Shown here: piece by piece, positions 23,662-31,054 of the stretch
Layout of the letters: each line of letters opens with the position of its first letter
How positions within the stretch are numbered: the first letter of the stretch is position 1
Source: a virus
Virus record (IMG/VR): IMGVR_UViG_3300000956_000084
Location: 1-50,606 of that record
Reading direction: 5' to 3' (one strand)
DNA length: 50,606 bases
Notes under the pieces: model-generated
What the model saw: the letters and a program-made list of their open reading frames with translations, nothing else
Database searches by the model: none
What the model was told of the DNA's origin: nothing
Program-made: the position numbers and the translations under genes

Positions 23662-24335
23662 TACTTCGGCTCCTTTCTGGTGACTTCCACGCGGTCCTGG
23701 TACTTCTGGCGCACCTCGTGGGCCGCCATCAGCCGCCCGGCCATGTCGTCCCGTCCGGCTCGTGCCCACTGGGCTGCGGTCGCCTTCAGCTTGCTGACCT
23801 GTGGCTCCCACTTGCCCGTGCCCACGAGCGCGGCCAGCGCCTGCGCCAGCATCTCCCGCAGGTTCTCTTCCAGGGTCTCCGTCGAGTGGACGGCCGCGTG
23901 CTCGATGGGCTCCATCCACGCATCGGTGACACCGTTCACGATGGCGGTCGTCACCGCGTCGGGATCGATGTCGTTCACCCGCTTGAACGACGGCGTGACG
24001 ACGATGTCCCCGCCCGCCGTGGGGATGGTGAGCCCGGACAGTGGGACGCCGTCCTGCTCGCCCACGGCCTCCACCAGCTCCTCCTGCTGGAGTTCCCGGA
24101 TCAGCTTTACCACGGCGGCGAAGCCTCGCGCGTATCCCTCCATCTGCTCCACGGTGGCCTGTAGCCGCCGGTGCAGGTCGTAGGTGTCCTCGGGCTTGAG
24201 TACCTCGCCGCGCGCCTGGTGCAGTTCGGCGTAGGCCGCCTGGATGCGCTCCTTCACGACCCGCTGGAGAACCAGCGGGTCCGGCAACCCGTCCACCAGC
24301 TCGGCGGACAGGAGCCGGTCCACGTCCTTCGTCAT
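23661..24335 (-). CDS. Hypothetical DNA-metabolism block protein, 224 aa
   Basis: Start chosen at ATG 24335 because it overlaps the previous stop (ATGA); ATG 24344 is an alternative. The N-terminal 100 residues are helical and charged (ERIQAAYAELHQARGEVL, LHRRLQATVEQMEGYARG), the middle is beta-like (SGLTIPTAGGDIVVTPSFK), and the C-terminus is helical (RDDMAGRLMAAHEVRQKY). No family recognised; conserved operon overlap suggests a role tied to neighbours. Confidence 0.55.
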   Translation of the reverse strand: MTKDVDRLLSAELVDGLPDPLVLQRVVKERIQAAYAELHQARGEVLKPEDTYDLHRRLQATVEQMEGYARGFAAVVKLIRELQQEELVEAVGEQDGVPLSGLTIPTAGGDIVVTPSFKRVNDIDPDAVTTAIVNGVTDAWMEPIEHAAVHSTETLEENLREMLAQALAALVGTGKWEPQVSKLKATAAQWARAGRDDMAGRLMAAHEVRQKYQDRVEVTRKEPK

Positions 24336-24751
24336 GTCGGCCATCCCGTCGGCGGGGCGGGTCGGGGATGCACGGCCATCCGGTCGCCCATCTGTTGGGT
24401 GATCAGGTCGGCGGCCGCTTCCACGAGCAGGGCGAGTTCCTCGACGGTGTTCGCGTGCAGCATCATCGTTTGGCCCACGAAAGTGGTGCCGCCGCTGTCG
24501 TCGAGGTGGCGCAGCGTGGGCCGGATGGCGACCTGGACGGCGACCGCCGCTCGGAAGGTGCCGTCCTGGGTGCCGGGGAACGGGCTCGGGGCGACCGGCA
24601 GAACGTACTCCAGCTTTTCCACCTGGCCCGAGCACCTGCGGCCGTCCGGCCTGTTGTGCGGTCGGTACTGGCGCAGGAACGTGTAGCGGTCGTCGCGACC
24701 GCAGGCCGGGCACCACAGCACGTGGACCCGGCCCGGCGGTCGCGCGTTCAC
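24332..24751 (-). CDS. Zinc-finger-like hypothetical protein, 139 aa
   Basis: GTG 24751 overlaps the preceding stop (GTGA). Residues 13-16 form CPAC, with a further Cys in RRCSGQVEKL, giving a possible partial zinc ribbon. The C-terminal half (MLHANTVEELALLVEAAADL) is helical. Function unknown. Confidence 0.55.
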   Translation of the reverse strand: MNARPPGRVHVLWCPACGRDDRYTFLRQYRPHNRPDGRRCSGQVEKLEYVLPVAPSPFPGTQDGTFRAAVAVQVAIRPTLRHLDDSGGTTFVGQTMMLHANTVEELALLVEAAADLITQQMGDRMAVHPRPAPPTGWPT

Positions 24752-25152
24752 AGCGGCACCACGCGGTACAGCTGGCCGTCTTCGTCTCGCGCCACCGCTT
24801 CGCCGGTCTGGGTGGCTCCGATGACCTCCACTACGTCGCCCTTGGCGAGGCCCTTCGGCTTCTCGGGGGCGACCAGTGCGGCGGCCTGAGTGGGTGTCTG
24901 CGGACTCCGGACCGGTGGGCTGGTCGCGACCGCAGCCGGTGCGCCGTCGGTGCGCCAGGCCCAAATCTGACCTCGGTGCAGGCACTCGATGGATGTGCCG
25001 TAGGCGCCCTCGTTGATCGCGTTGGACAGGGCCTTCTGGATGCGGTTCGGATCGACGCCCAGCGCCTCGGTGAGCTGCTGCAAGGTGACCGGCTGGTTCG
25101 GTCGGGACGCCAGGTGGTTGACCACGCGCGGCATGATCGGACTACCGCCCAT
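24748..25152 (-). CDS. Winged-helix N-domain hypothetical protein, 134 aa
   Basis: The first 50 residues (MPRVVNHLASRPNQPVTL, QQLTEALGVDPNRIQKAL) read as a helix-turn-helix of the winged type, followed by a linker and a C-terminal small beta domain (KGDVVEVIGATQTGEAVA, EDGQLYRVVPL). ATG 25152 is used; it overlaps the upstream gene by 11 nt. GTG 25161 or ATG 25125-25134 region are alternatives. Possible DNA-binding protein. Confidence 0.5.
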   Translation of the reverse strand: MGGSPIMPRVVNHLASRPNQPVTLQQLTEALGVDPNRIQKALSNAINEGAYGTSIECLHRGQIWAWRTDGAPAAVATSPPVRSPQTPTQAAALVAPEKPKGLAKGDVVEVIGATQTGEAVARDEDGQLYRVVPL

Positions 25153-25420
25153 CGTGGACACCGCCCTTCGGCGCCACGACGGACGCGAGGTCGGCCCGCA
25201 ACTCCAGGGCCAGGGTGGCCGCCGGGAGCGCGGACAGGGCGACGGCGAACAGGGCGCGCTCGGCGTGGGCCGCTACGGCGCCGCCCTGGGGCACGCCGAC
25301 GTGGACGCACTCCACGTCCCAGTCCAGCAGCCACCACCCCATGTCCACGCATTCGGCGGTGTGCATGCGCCCGTCGTCGGCGAGCTTCAGGACCTGGTCG
25401 TGGGCCCTGGTGTCGGTCAT
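25142..25420 (-). CDS. Hypothetical protein, 92 aa
   Basis: ATG 25420 overlaps the TGA of the tiny membrane gene upstream (ATGA). The protein has a Trp-rich centre (MGWWLLDWDVECVHVGVP) and a hydrophobic helix (ALFAVALSALPAATLALELR). No family recognised. Confidence 0.5.
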   Translation of the reverse strand: MTDTRAHDQVLKLADDGRMHTAECVDMGWWLLDWDVECVHVGVPQGGAVAAHAERALFAVALSALPAATLALELRADLASVVAPKGGVHDGR

Positions 25421-25539
25421 GATCGTCTCTTTCGTCGGGTGATACGGGAGCGGACCCAGCCGGTGGCGTAGCCGAGGACGAAAAGTCCCGCGCCCACGGC
25501 CACGGCCACCGTCAGGTCCATGCGGACAGTGATCCACAT
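25417..25539 (-). CDS. Tiny single-pass membrane protein, 40 aa
   Basis: ATG 25539 overlaps the stop of the upstream gene (TGATG) and its own stop overlaps the next start (ATGA), so the frame is fixed at both ends. One transmembrane helix (LTVAVAVGAGLFVLGYATGW) is followed by a very basic tail (RSRITRRKRRS). Function unknown; the topology would place the basic tail in the cytoplasm. Confidence 0.6.
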   Translation of the reverse strand: MWITVRMDLTVAVAVGAGLFVLGYATGWVRSRITRRKRRS

Positions 25540-25865
25540 CAGGTGTCCGAGCGGTCCTGAATCCATTCCCAGAGGGCGTCGGCCATCCCCTGGGACTGCT
25601 CGGCTTCCACGTACTGGCGGGCCCGGTTCTGTCGCTCGACGGCCTCAATGGCGCGGTCGTGCATCTCGCGGACGTCGAGCCCTCCGAGCACGTCGAGCAA
25701 GACCTGTCCGGCGTCGTAGCCGCGCTGGTGGGACTCCATCCGCTCGGTGAGGACGATGTCGATGGCCGCGACACACCGGGGGTTGCGGATGTTCGGCCGG
25801 GTCGCGCGGAGCTTGGCGGAGTCGTAGCCCCGGTAGCGGGCTGCGATGCGGGCGCCCGCGCTCAC
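25539..25865 (-). CDS. Hypothetical protein, 108 aa
   Basis: GTG 25865 overlaps the stop of the upstream gene (GTGA). Mostly helical and charged (AAIDIVLTERMESHQRGYDA, GLDVREMHDRAIEAVERQN), ending with GMADALWEWIQDRSDT. No family recognised. Confidence 0.5.
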   Translation of the reverse strand: MSAGARIAARYRGYDSAKLRATRPNIRNPRCVAAIDIVLTERMESHQRGYDAGQVLLDVLGGLDVREMHDRAIEAVERQNRARQYVEAEQSQGMADALWEWIQDRSDT

Positions 25866-26143
25866 AGTGCGTCGTCCAGCATGCGGTCCACCAGGTCCAA
25901 GACGCCCTGCGCGTCGAGACCCTTGCACGTGCCGTGCGCAGGGTGGAGGCGTTGGGAGACGCACACGGTGGGCTGGTAGTCGAGGTCCAGGCCGAACGCG
26001 TCCGCGTCCATCAGGGCGTCTTCGTCGGAGAGGTTGGCCAGCTGCACGGCCGTGTAGAGCTTGCCCGCCCCGCCGTTGCCCAGCTCGGCGAGTTTCACGC
26101 GTGCCCGCTGGGCGCGCTGTGCGGTGGCGTCGAGGGTGATCAT
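25862..26143 (-). CDS. Hypothetical protein, 93 aa
   Basis: ATG 26143 follows a variant of the shared leader (GGGAACAACGACC ... GGAGGACCCCACG). First gene of the operon running to 23140. N-terminal helix (AQRAQRARVKLAELGNGG), then DEDALMDADAFGLDLDY and a C-terminal helix (AQGVLDLVDRMLDDAL). Function unknown. Confidence 0.55.
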   Translation of the reverse strand: MITLDATAQRAQRARVKLAELGNGGAGKLYTAVQLANLSDEDALMDADAFGLDLDYQPTVCVSQRLHPAHGTCKGLDAQGVLDLVDRMLDDAL

Positions 26144-26181
26144 CGTGGGGTCCTCCGTGGTCGTTGTTCCCTGTGATGACG

Positions 26182-26211
26182 AAGGTACCCCATGAACGTG
26201 GTGGGTGTCAA
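26182..26211 (-). promoter_or_regulatory. Repeat-family promoter/operator (minus strand)
   Basis: Minus strand: TTGACA (26211-26206), 18-nt spacer with CCCAC and ATGGGG, TACCTT (26187-26182). It drives the operon beginning at 26143 and is embedded in the hairpin at 26196-26232. Confidence 0.85.
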
Positions 26212-26232
26212 CACCTGTCGCACCCACCACGT
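26196..26232 (-). terminator. SSB terminator hairpin overlapping the next promoter
   Basis: ACGTGGTGGGTG (26196-26207) and CACCCACCACGT (26221-26232) are perfect 12-bp complements with a 13-nt loop. In RNA from the ssb gene (stop 26240) it forms directly after the stop codon. The loop holds part of the -35 box of promoter 26182-26211. Confidence 0.75.
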
Positions 26233-26239
26233 CAGTGGG

Positions 26240-26734
26240 TCAGAACGGCGGTTCGTCGGAGAAGCCGCCACCCCAGCCCTGCGGACTCGGCGGAGGCGGG
26301 GCGCTCCCCCACGGGTCATCGGCAGGCGTCTGGCCGCCACCCGAGTAGCTGCCCGCGTTGCCGCCCTGGCGCGACACCTTGTTCACCTTCGCCGTGGCGT
26401 ACTTCAGGCTGGGCCCAACCTCGTCCACGTCCAGTTCCACCACGGTGCGCTTCTCGCCCTCGCGGGTCTCGAACGAACGTTGCTTGAGCCGTCCCGACAC
26501 GATGACGCGTGCGCCCCGACTGAGGGACTCCGCCACGTTCTCGGCGGCCTGGCGCCAGATGTTGCACCGGAGGAACAGGGCGTCGCCGTCCTCCCACTCG
26601 CCGCTGTTCTTGTTGAACGTGCGCGGCGTACTGGCCACGGTGAAGTTGGCGACCGCCGCGCCCGACTGCGTGAACCGCAGCTCGGGGTCCTGCACGAGGT
26701 TACCGATGATGGTTATGATCGTTTCGCCTGCCAT
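26240..26734 (-). CDS. ssb: Single-stranded DNA-binding protein (SSB), 164 aa
   Basis: OB-fold [73 protein letters not shown], then [20 protein letters not shown] Gly/Pro-rich linker ([20 protein letters not shown]) leads to the acidic tip SDEPPF, which in SSBs recruits partner proteins. It coats single strands during replication and ERF-mediated annealing. ATG 26734 begins at the conserved MAGETIITI. The HNH frame upstream overlaps its first 35 nt. Confidence 0.93.
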   Translation of the reverse strand: MAGETIITIIGNLVQDPELRFTQSGAAVANFTVASTPRTFNKNSGEWEDGDALFLRCNIWRQAAENVAESLSRGARVIVSGRLKQRSFETREGEKRTVVELDVDEVGPSLKYATAKVNKVSRQGGNAGSYSGGGQTPADDPWGSAPPPPSPQGWGGGFSDEPPF

Positions 26735-27230
26735 GTCGATACTGCCTCTCTGTCTCAATAGGTCCGCTCGCGCGCTTCCATCGCAGGCCGCGAACGATCA
26801 TGCTTACGGAGGACTCCGTGACGCCGAAATCGCGCGCCAGCACGTCCTGTGGGGCGCCCTGCTGGCGCCGTATGCGCATCACGCGCACGTCTTCGGGGGT
26901 GAGTCGAGTAGACCCGTTGGCGTTCCGTCCCGCTCTCACCATGTCCTGAACGTTGCCGCTTCGAGAGTCGAACCTGAGGTGGTGCGGATTGCAGCACTGC
27001 GGGTTGTGGCATGAGTGGCAGGTGTCCAGGTCGGGCGCGCGTCGCTCGCCAGTGGTGAAGGTGACAGCTAGCTCGTGCGCTCCACGCATACGACCTGCCC
27101 AGAAGAACCGCCCGTAGCCGTCCTCCGCGTAGCCAGTCCAGGGCCAACATTCGCCCGGTTCTCCGCGCCGCACGAGTGACCAGAATTCAGTCACCCGCGC
27201 GGCTTCTACTGCCTGCTCTGCGGTTATCAC
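26700..27230 (-). CDS. HNH homing-type endonuclease with C-terminal HTH, 176 aa
   Basis: Residues 20-85 fit an HNH endonuclease of the phage homing type: [54 protein letters not shown]. Residues about 112-150 ([38 protein letters not shown]) are a helix-turn-helix for target recognition. GTG 27230 has no ribosome-binding site but lies 6 nt after TACCGT, predicting a leaderless mRNA. The gene sits between two operon genes and overlaps the ssb start, and its GC looks lower than around it, all signs of a mobile gene inserted next to ssb. Confidence 0.8.
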   Translation of the reverse strand: MITAEQAVEAARVTEFWSLVRRGEPGECWPWTGYAEDGYGRFFWAGRMRGAHELAVTFTTGERRAPDLDTCHSCHNPQCCNPHHLRFDSRSGNVQDMVRAGRNANGSTRLTPEDVRVMRIRRQQGAPQDVLARDFGVTESSVSMIVRGLRWKRASGPIETERQYRHGRRNDHNHHR

Positions 27231-27236
27231 AGACTC

Positions 27237-27266
27237 ACGGTACCAGTGAGATTCTCACCCATGTGG
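27237..27266 (-). promoter_or_regulatory. Leaderless promoter and palindromic operator of the HNH gene
   Basis: TACCGT on the minus strand (27242-27237) ends 6 nt before the GTG start at 27230. GTGAGATTCTCAC (27246-27258), a 13-nt perfect palindrome around one central base, fills the spacer. The -35 is weak. The palindrome is not related to the CCCAC/GTGGG operator. Confidence 0.5.
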
Positions 27267-27536
27267 TCAGTCGTCTTTCTGGCCGGTTGGACTGCGGGCG
27301 TCGGCATCCTGGATTCCCTGCTGGACGGCGGCACGACTCGCGGCCGTCCAGCTGTAGAAGTCGCAACCGCCTTCGATCGTGAGGTCATAGGAGACCGGAC
27401 TGGGTGCCACGCCATGACCGTGACTTCCGTCGAACACAGGGTCAGTCGTCATGTCCGCGCGCACATTGGCGAACACCCATGTTCCTTTCGAGGTCACCAC
27501 GATGACCGTGGCGTCCTCGATGTCCACGGGCTTCAC
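27267..27536 (-). CDS. Hypothetical protein, 89 aa
   Basis: GTG 27536 overlaps the upstream stop (GTGA). N-terminal beta-strands (ATVIVVTSKGTWVFANVR) and a C-terminal helix (SWTAASRAAVQQGIQDA). No family recognised. The operon it belongs to would have continued into ssb before the HNH insertion. Confidence 0.5.
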   Translation of the reverse strand: MKPVDIEDATVIVVTSKGTWVFANVRADMTTDPVFDGSHGHGVAPSPVSYDLTIEGGCDFYSWTAASRAAVQQGIQDADARSPTGQKDD

Positions 27537-28255
27537 CAGGGACTCCTGTCCGACCTCGGCGCCGCGCCCTGCGATCCGCCTGCCTGGTAGGCACTGCCCA
27601 CGGACCGCGCCGTGGACTGGTAGCCGGACAGGACCGCCCGCAGGTTGTGCATGGTCTGCTTGACGGCCTCCTTCATCATCTTGGCCTCCAGCATCGAGGC
27701 GTGCTCCTCGGAGCAGTGCTGCATGGCCTGAGACTTGCGGACGTCCGCCGCGCCGCCGGTGGCCTGGTTGGCGACGAACGCGTGGTACTTCGCGTTGAAC
27801 GCCTGCTCTGCCTTCCAGGCGGCCACCACCGTCTCCCGCTCGAAGAGTGCGCCGGTCTCCAGGCGGTAGAGCGTGTCGAGGATGTGCCGCTCCACGTCCT
27901 CGGGGCCGTAGACCTCGGTGGGGTCGATCAGGGCCAGCGTCGAGCGGATCGGGTCGGCGGCCTCGGCGACCGTGTTTCCCGTCTGCCGGACCGCCGTCCC
28001 GGTCAGCTCGGGAGCCTCGGCGGAGTCCGACCGCTCGCCGTCGGCCCAGGGCGGGCTCTGCGGGTCGTCCTCGGGGAAGGGCTCAAAGACGCCGCACCCG
28101 CACACCACCTGTCCGGACGCCGGATCGTAGGACGCCTGGGCGAGGTACTGGCACTCTCGGTGTCCGGCGGCCACGAGCACGGCACGCACGCGACCCTTCA
28201 GCGCGCTGGCGTAGTCGGCCGCGCCCGCCTGGCCGCCTTCGTCTCCGGCGCTCAC
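27533..28255 (-). CDS. Recombination-block protein with cysteine motif, 240 aa
   Basis: No family recognised with confidence. GTG 28255 overlaps the ERF stop. Residues 33-55 contain CQYLAQASYDPASGQVVCGC, a possible zinc site. Residues 110-215 are helical (VERHILDTLYRLETGALF, TVVAAWKAEQAFNAKYHAF, MLEAKMMKEAVKQTMHNL). Direct coupling to the ERF gene suggests a partner role in recombination, perhaps as an exonuclease accessory, but no nuclease motif is clear. Confidence 0.5.
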   Translation of the reverse strand: MSAGDEGGQAGAADYASALKGRVRAVLVAAGHRECQYLAQASYDPASGQVVCGCGVFEPFPEDDPQSPPWADGERSDSAEAPELTGTAVRQTGNTVAEAADPIRSTLALIDPTEVYGPEDVERHILDTLYRLETGALFERETVVAAWKAEQAFNAKYHAFVANQATGGAADVRKSQAMQHCSEEHASMLEAKMMKEAVKQTMHNLRAVLSGYQSTARSVGSAYQAGGSQGAAPRSDRSPW

Positions 28256-29835
28256 CGGTAGCCATCCTCGGGCGGGTAGTTTCCGCTGGGCAGGTCGCGC
28301 GCCGCGTGGTCAAGCTCCTGCTGGCTGGGCTGGTATTCGCCCGGTGGGGGTGGCGCCTGCAGGGTGCGCATGGCGGCCTGGCCGTGCTGGTTGAGCGTCG
28401 AGCCCTCCACGGTCACCTCCAGCAGGCCCTCCCCCTTGACCTGGTTCATGATCTGCACCAGGCGGTTGTATTGGGCCTGCGGCCCGCCCTCGACGCGGTA
28501 CACGTTGCGGATGGCGCCCAGCGCTTCGATGGCTCTGGCGCTCTTGTCCTGCGCGGTCTGTTCGGCCTGCTTGGGCGCGGCACCCGTCGTCGGCTGCTGG
28601 ACGCGCTCCTGCTCCATGCGCTGCGGGGGCGACGCGTCGCTGTCGTCCAGTCCGGTGACGGGGATCATGAGTGCCTGAAACAGCCCGTACTTGAGGGCCA
28701 TCGAGGCGGCCTTGCTGGTGGACTTGTCCGAGGCGTCCCGGCCCTCGCCCACCATTTCCAGGGAGTGGGTGGAGCCGTCGTCCGGGTCGGTGAATGTGTA
28801 GCGCACTGTGAGCTTCGAGGTGGTCCACACCACCGTGTTTTCGTACCGGCGGCCCTGGTTGTTCTCGCCCGCCTTGGTGATCGCGTTCTGGGTGGTCTCG
28901 TCCTTCAACACCTCGGTGCCCAGGATCACGCCCACCTCGCGCATCGCGTGGCCGACCGCGTCCATGGCGTCGTCCACGCCCCGGAACTTGAACCGGCCAC
29001 CCTTCTCTCCAAGGTTGGCCTCCTTCTCCTTGCCGATGTGCGGGACCATGCGCATCAGCTGCAGCACCTTGCGCGCCGCGCCGGTCCCGTTGCCGGCGGC
29101 TGCGGGAGCCCCCTGCAGTTGGGCCGCTGCCCGGTCGATAACCGCCTGGGACACGTGCGTGCCGTGGACCTCGACGTGCTGGCGCAGGTCGGCGAACTCG
29201 CGCCGCAGGTTCGCCAGCATGGCCGGCGTGAGGTCGGCCGCCTCGAACATGGCGGACAGCTTGCGGTCCACGGCGGCCTGGATCTGGTCGGCCAGCGCGT
29301 CCTCGGCGAGCGTGTACGACACCGGGTCGGCCTGTGCGGCCTGTCCAGCCTCGCGGTCCGCTTCCAGTTCCGTGATGCGCTGGCGCAGATTGGACATGGT
29401 CGGGTGCATGTTCTGCGCTACCTGCGCGGTGAGGCCGTCCACGTCCACCGTGGCCGCCTTGCGCTCTACGTCCTCCAGGCGAGCCAGGATCGCGGCGAGC
29501 TTCGGCGAGTCAGGCGAACCGACGGCCGCGAGGGTGGTGCCGCGCAGCTCGTGCACCTCCTGGTGCAGCGGTGCCAGGGCTTCATGGATGCGCGCGTCCA
29601 CCTGGTCGCGGTCGGGCGTGTCGCCCGGTCGGACGCCGGACAGGCGCCCCATCATCTCGTCCCGCAACTCGCCGTGCGCGGTCGCCCGATCCTGCACCTG
29701 GGTGGCCAGGTCGGTGACGACTGCGGACAGGTCGTCCAGTCGGCCGTCCAGCTGCTGGGTGAGGGCCGCCACCTCGGCGGTGGTCATGCGCTTGGTGGGC
29801 GGCGTGTCAGTCTGGTCGGGCATCGGGTGTGTCAT
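28252..29835 (-). CDS. ERF-family single-strand annealing protein with long helical N-terminus, 527 aa
   Basis: Residues about 256-400 fit the ERF recombinase domain: VLQLMRMVPHIGKE, GGRFKFRGVDDAMDAVGHAM, REVGVILGTEVLKDE, TSKLTVRYTFTDPDDGSTHS, DKSTSKAASMALKYGLFQAL. ERF proteins anneal complementary strands in phage recombination and circularisation. The first 250 residues form several coiled-coil stretches (LTQQLDGRLDDLSAVVTDLA, LARLEDVERKAATVDVDGLT) not normal for ERF, and a 125-residue tail follows, so the protein is roughly twice the usual length. Start ATG 29835 overlaps the preceding stop (ATGA). SSB is encoded downstream. Confidence 0.8.
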   Translation of the reverse strand: MTHPMPDQTDTPPTKRMTTAEVAALTQQLDGRLDDLSAVVTDLATQVQDRATAHGELRDEMMGRLSGVRPGDTPDRDQVDARIHEALAPLHQEVHELRGTTLAAVGSPDSPKLAAILARLEDVERKAATVDVDGLTAQVAQNMHPTMSNLRQRITELEADREAGQAAQADPVSYTLAEDALADQIQAAVDRKLSAMFEAADLTPAMLANLRREFADLRQHVEVHGTHVSQAVIDRAAAQLQGAPAAAGNGTGAARKVLQLMRMVPHIGKEKEANLGEKGGRFKFRGVDDAMDAVGHAMREVGVILGTEVLKDETTQNAITKAGENNQGRRYENTVVWTTSKLTVRYTFTDPDDGSTHSLEMVGEGRDASDKSTSKAASMALKYGLFQALMIPVTGLDDSDASPPQRMEQERVQQPTTGAAPKQAEQTAQDKSARAIEALGAIRNVYRVEGGPQAQYNRLVQIMNQVKGEGLLEVTVEGSTLNQHGQAAMRTLQAPPPPGEYQPSQQELDHAARDLPSGNYPPEDGYR

Positions 29836-30464
29836 CCCTCCGGGTTGGTCTTGCCGGTGCGTGCGAACTTCTCCAGCCCGACCTCCAGTGCACGCGTCAC
29901 GGTGCACTCGGCGGCGTCGAGCCTGCTCACGATCTGCTGGTAGCGGTCCTCGGGCAGGGTGAAGCGCAGCGGCTTCAGGACGGCCCGCTCCGCCGCGCTC
30001 ACGTGCTTGGCCAGCGTCTTGTCCGCCACCACGTACTGCAGTAGGCCGTCCAGTTCGGCGGCCTTGCGGACGGCGGCGATCGGGCCCAGCGTGGTGCCGC
30101 GCGCCGGATCGGCGACCCGGCGCAGGTGTTCGAGGAGCTGCTGGGCGCGCTCGGCGTCGCTGGCACCCTCGGCGCGCTGCGGCACAGCGTCCAGTTCGCT
30201 CTTGGTGTACTTGCGGTGTCCGCGCTGGGTCAGCCGGTTGCCCGCCGTGTCCATCGGATTGCCGCCCACAAGTCCGATGGGGTTGGTGTGTTCGGGCTTC
30301 CAGTTGTTCAGGATCTCCCGGCCCACGGACGCCATCGAGGTGGAGGGCACGCCGGTGGCGGCCTTCTCCTGCCTTCGGATCTCGGCCACCCGCGTACGGG
30401 CCGCATTCATCACCACGGTGCGGATGCTCACGTCCACGTTGTGGGTGCTCGGTTCCTTGGTCAC
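29832..30464 (-). CDS. Hypothetical first gene of recombination operon, 210 aa
   Basis: GTG 30464 follows GAGGAGGCGAGA, a strong site. N-terminal 35 residues (DVSIRTVVMNAARTRVAEI) are helical and basic. Residues 80-210 contain several helices (SDAERAQQLLEHLRRVADPA, KTLAKHVSAAERAVLKPL, ALEVGLEKFARTGKTNPEG); the final segment, with TVTRALEVGLEKFA, resembles the end of ribbon-helix-helix proteins. It might regulate the operon. It is driven by the variant repeat promoter 30489-30518. Confidence 0.5.
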   Translation of the reverse strand: MTKEPSTHNVDVSIRTVVMNAARTRVAEIRRQEKAATGVPSTSMASVGREILNNWKPEHTNPIGLVGGNPMDTAGNRLTQRGHRKYTKSELDAVPQRAEGASDAERAQQLLEHLRRVADPARGTTLGPIAAVRKAAELDGLLQYVVADKTLAKHVSAAERAVLKPLRFTLPEDRYQQIVSRLDAAECTVTRALEVGLEKFARTGKTNPEG

Positions 30465-30488
30465 TCTCGCCTCCTCTCTTCAGAGGTC

Positions 30489-30518
30489 AATCTACCCCAC
30501 AATGGGATGGGGTGACAA
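30489..30518 (-). promoter_or_regulatory. Variant repeat-family promoter/operator, leftward early operon
   Basis: Minus strand: TTGTCA (30518-30513), 18-nt spacer with CCCCAT and GTGGGG arms, TAGATT (30494-30489). It drives the ERF/SSB operon. It shares its -35 region with the divergent promoter 30512-30541. Confidence 0.75.
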
Positions 30519-30541
30519 GTGGTCTGGCGACAGTCTACCCT
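30512..30541 (+). promoter_or_regulatory. Divergent leaderless promoter, rightward operon
   Basis: GTGACA (30512-30517), 18-nt spacer, TACCCT (30536-30541), then exactly 6 nt to the GTG at 30548. Back-to-back with the leftward promoter, sharing the GTGACAA bases, so the two compete and may act as an early switch point. Confidence 0.6.
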
Positions 30542-30547
30542 CACGAT

Positions 30548-30964
30548 GTGAGCAAACTCAGCAACCAGCGCATGCCCTTGTGGGAGCGCTGCGGGGGGCG
30601 CTGCGAGGTATCCGGCGCCCATCTCGACTACGACACCTTCGACATGCACCACCGACGCAACAAGGGCATGGGTGGCACCAGCCGTCCAGACGTCGACGAA
30701 CTGTGGAACCTGCTGGCCCTGGACCCGAACATCCACAACGGCGGACCCATGTCCGTGCACGGCCGTCGCGCCTGGTCCGAGGATCGCGGCTACCTGGTCC
30801 CCAAGCACGTGGACGAAGTCGTGCTGTGGCCCGTGCTGCTACAGGGCTTGCTGCCCGAACGCTTTCAGCGGTGGGTCCTCCTCGGCGGAGAGGGCGGCTA
30901 CTGGACCGTGCCGTTCCGCTACATGCGGAACGTGCGGCACGCCGCCGCCCACTCGGACGACTGA
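30548..30964 (+). CDS. HNH endonuclease-like protein, 138 aa
   Basis: CGGRCEVSGAHLDYDTFDMH, HRRNKGMGGTSRPDVDELWN, then LLALDPNIHNG is a compact HNH pattern: Cys pair, HH, and a final His (NIHNG) in place of the usual CxxCH. Such small HNH proteins process phage DNA or act near replication and packaging genes. The GTG at 30548 has no ribosome-binding site but fits the leaderless -10 rule. The C-terminus (WVLLGGEGGYWTVPFRYM) is aromatic. Confidence 0.7.
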   Translation: MSKLSNQRMPLWERCGGRCEVSGAHLDYDTFDMHHRRNKGMGGTSRPDVDELWNLLALDPNIHNGGPMSVHGRRAWSEDRGYLVPKHVDEVVLWPVLLQGLLPERFQRWVLLGGEGGYWTVPFRYMRNVRHAAAHSDD

Positions 30965-30994
30965 TCACCGGGTGTAGAGTCGAGACAGCAAAGA

Positions 30995-31023
30995 GCCCCG
31001 GCTGGCTGCCAGACCACCGGGGC
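30995..31023 (+). terminator. Hairpin between HNH and HTH genes
   Basis: GCCCCGG (30995-31001) pairs with CCGGGGC (31017-31023). A TAGAGT (30975-30980) just upstream could be a -10 box for a transcript starting near the hairpin, so it may be an attenuator in the leader of the 31055 gene. No good -35 was found. Confidence 0.45.
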
Positions 31024-31054
31024 GCGGACCCTTTCCCATCACGAAAGGCTCACC

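Noticed and set aside
27847-29943. Long plus-strand open frame opposite the ERF gene
   Set aside because: Shadow frame with biased composition; the minus strand has the recognisable ERF domain and overlapping genes.
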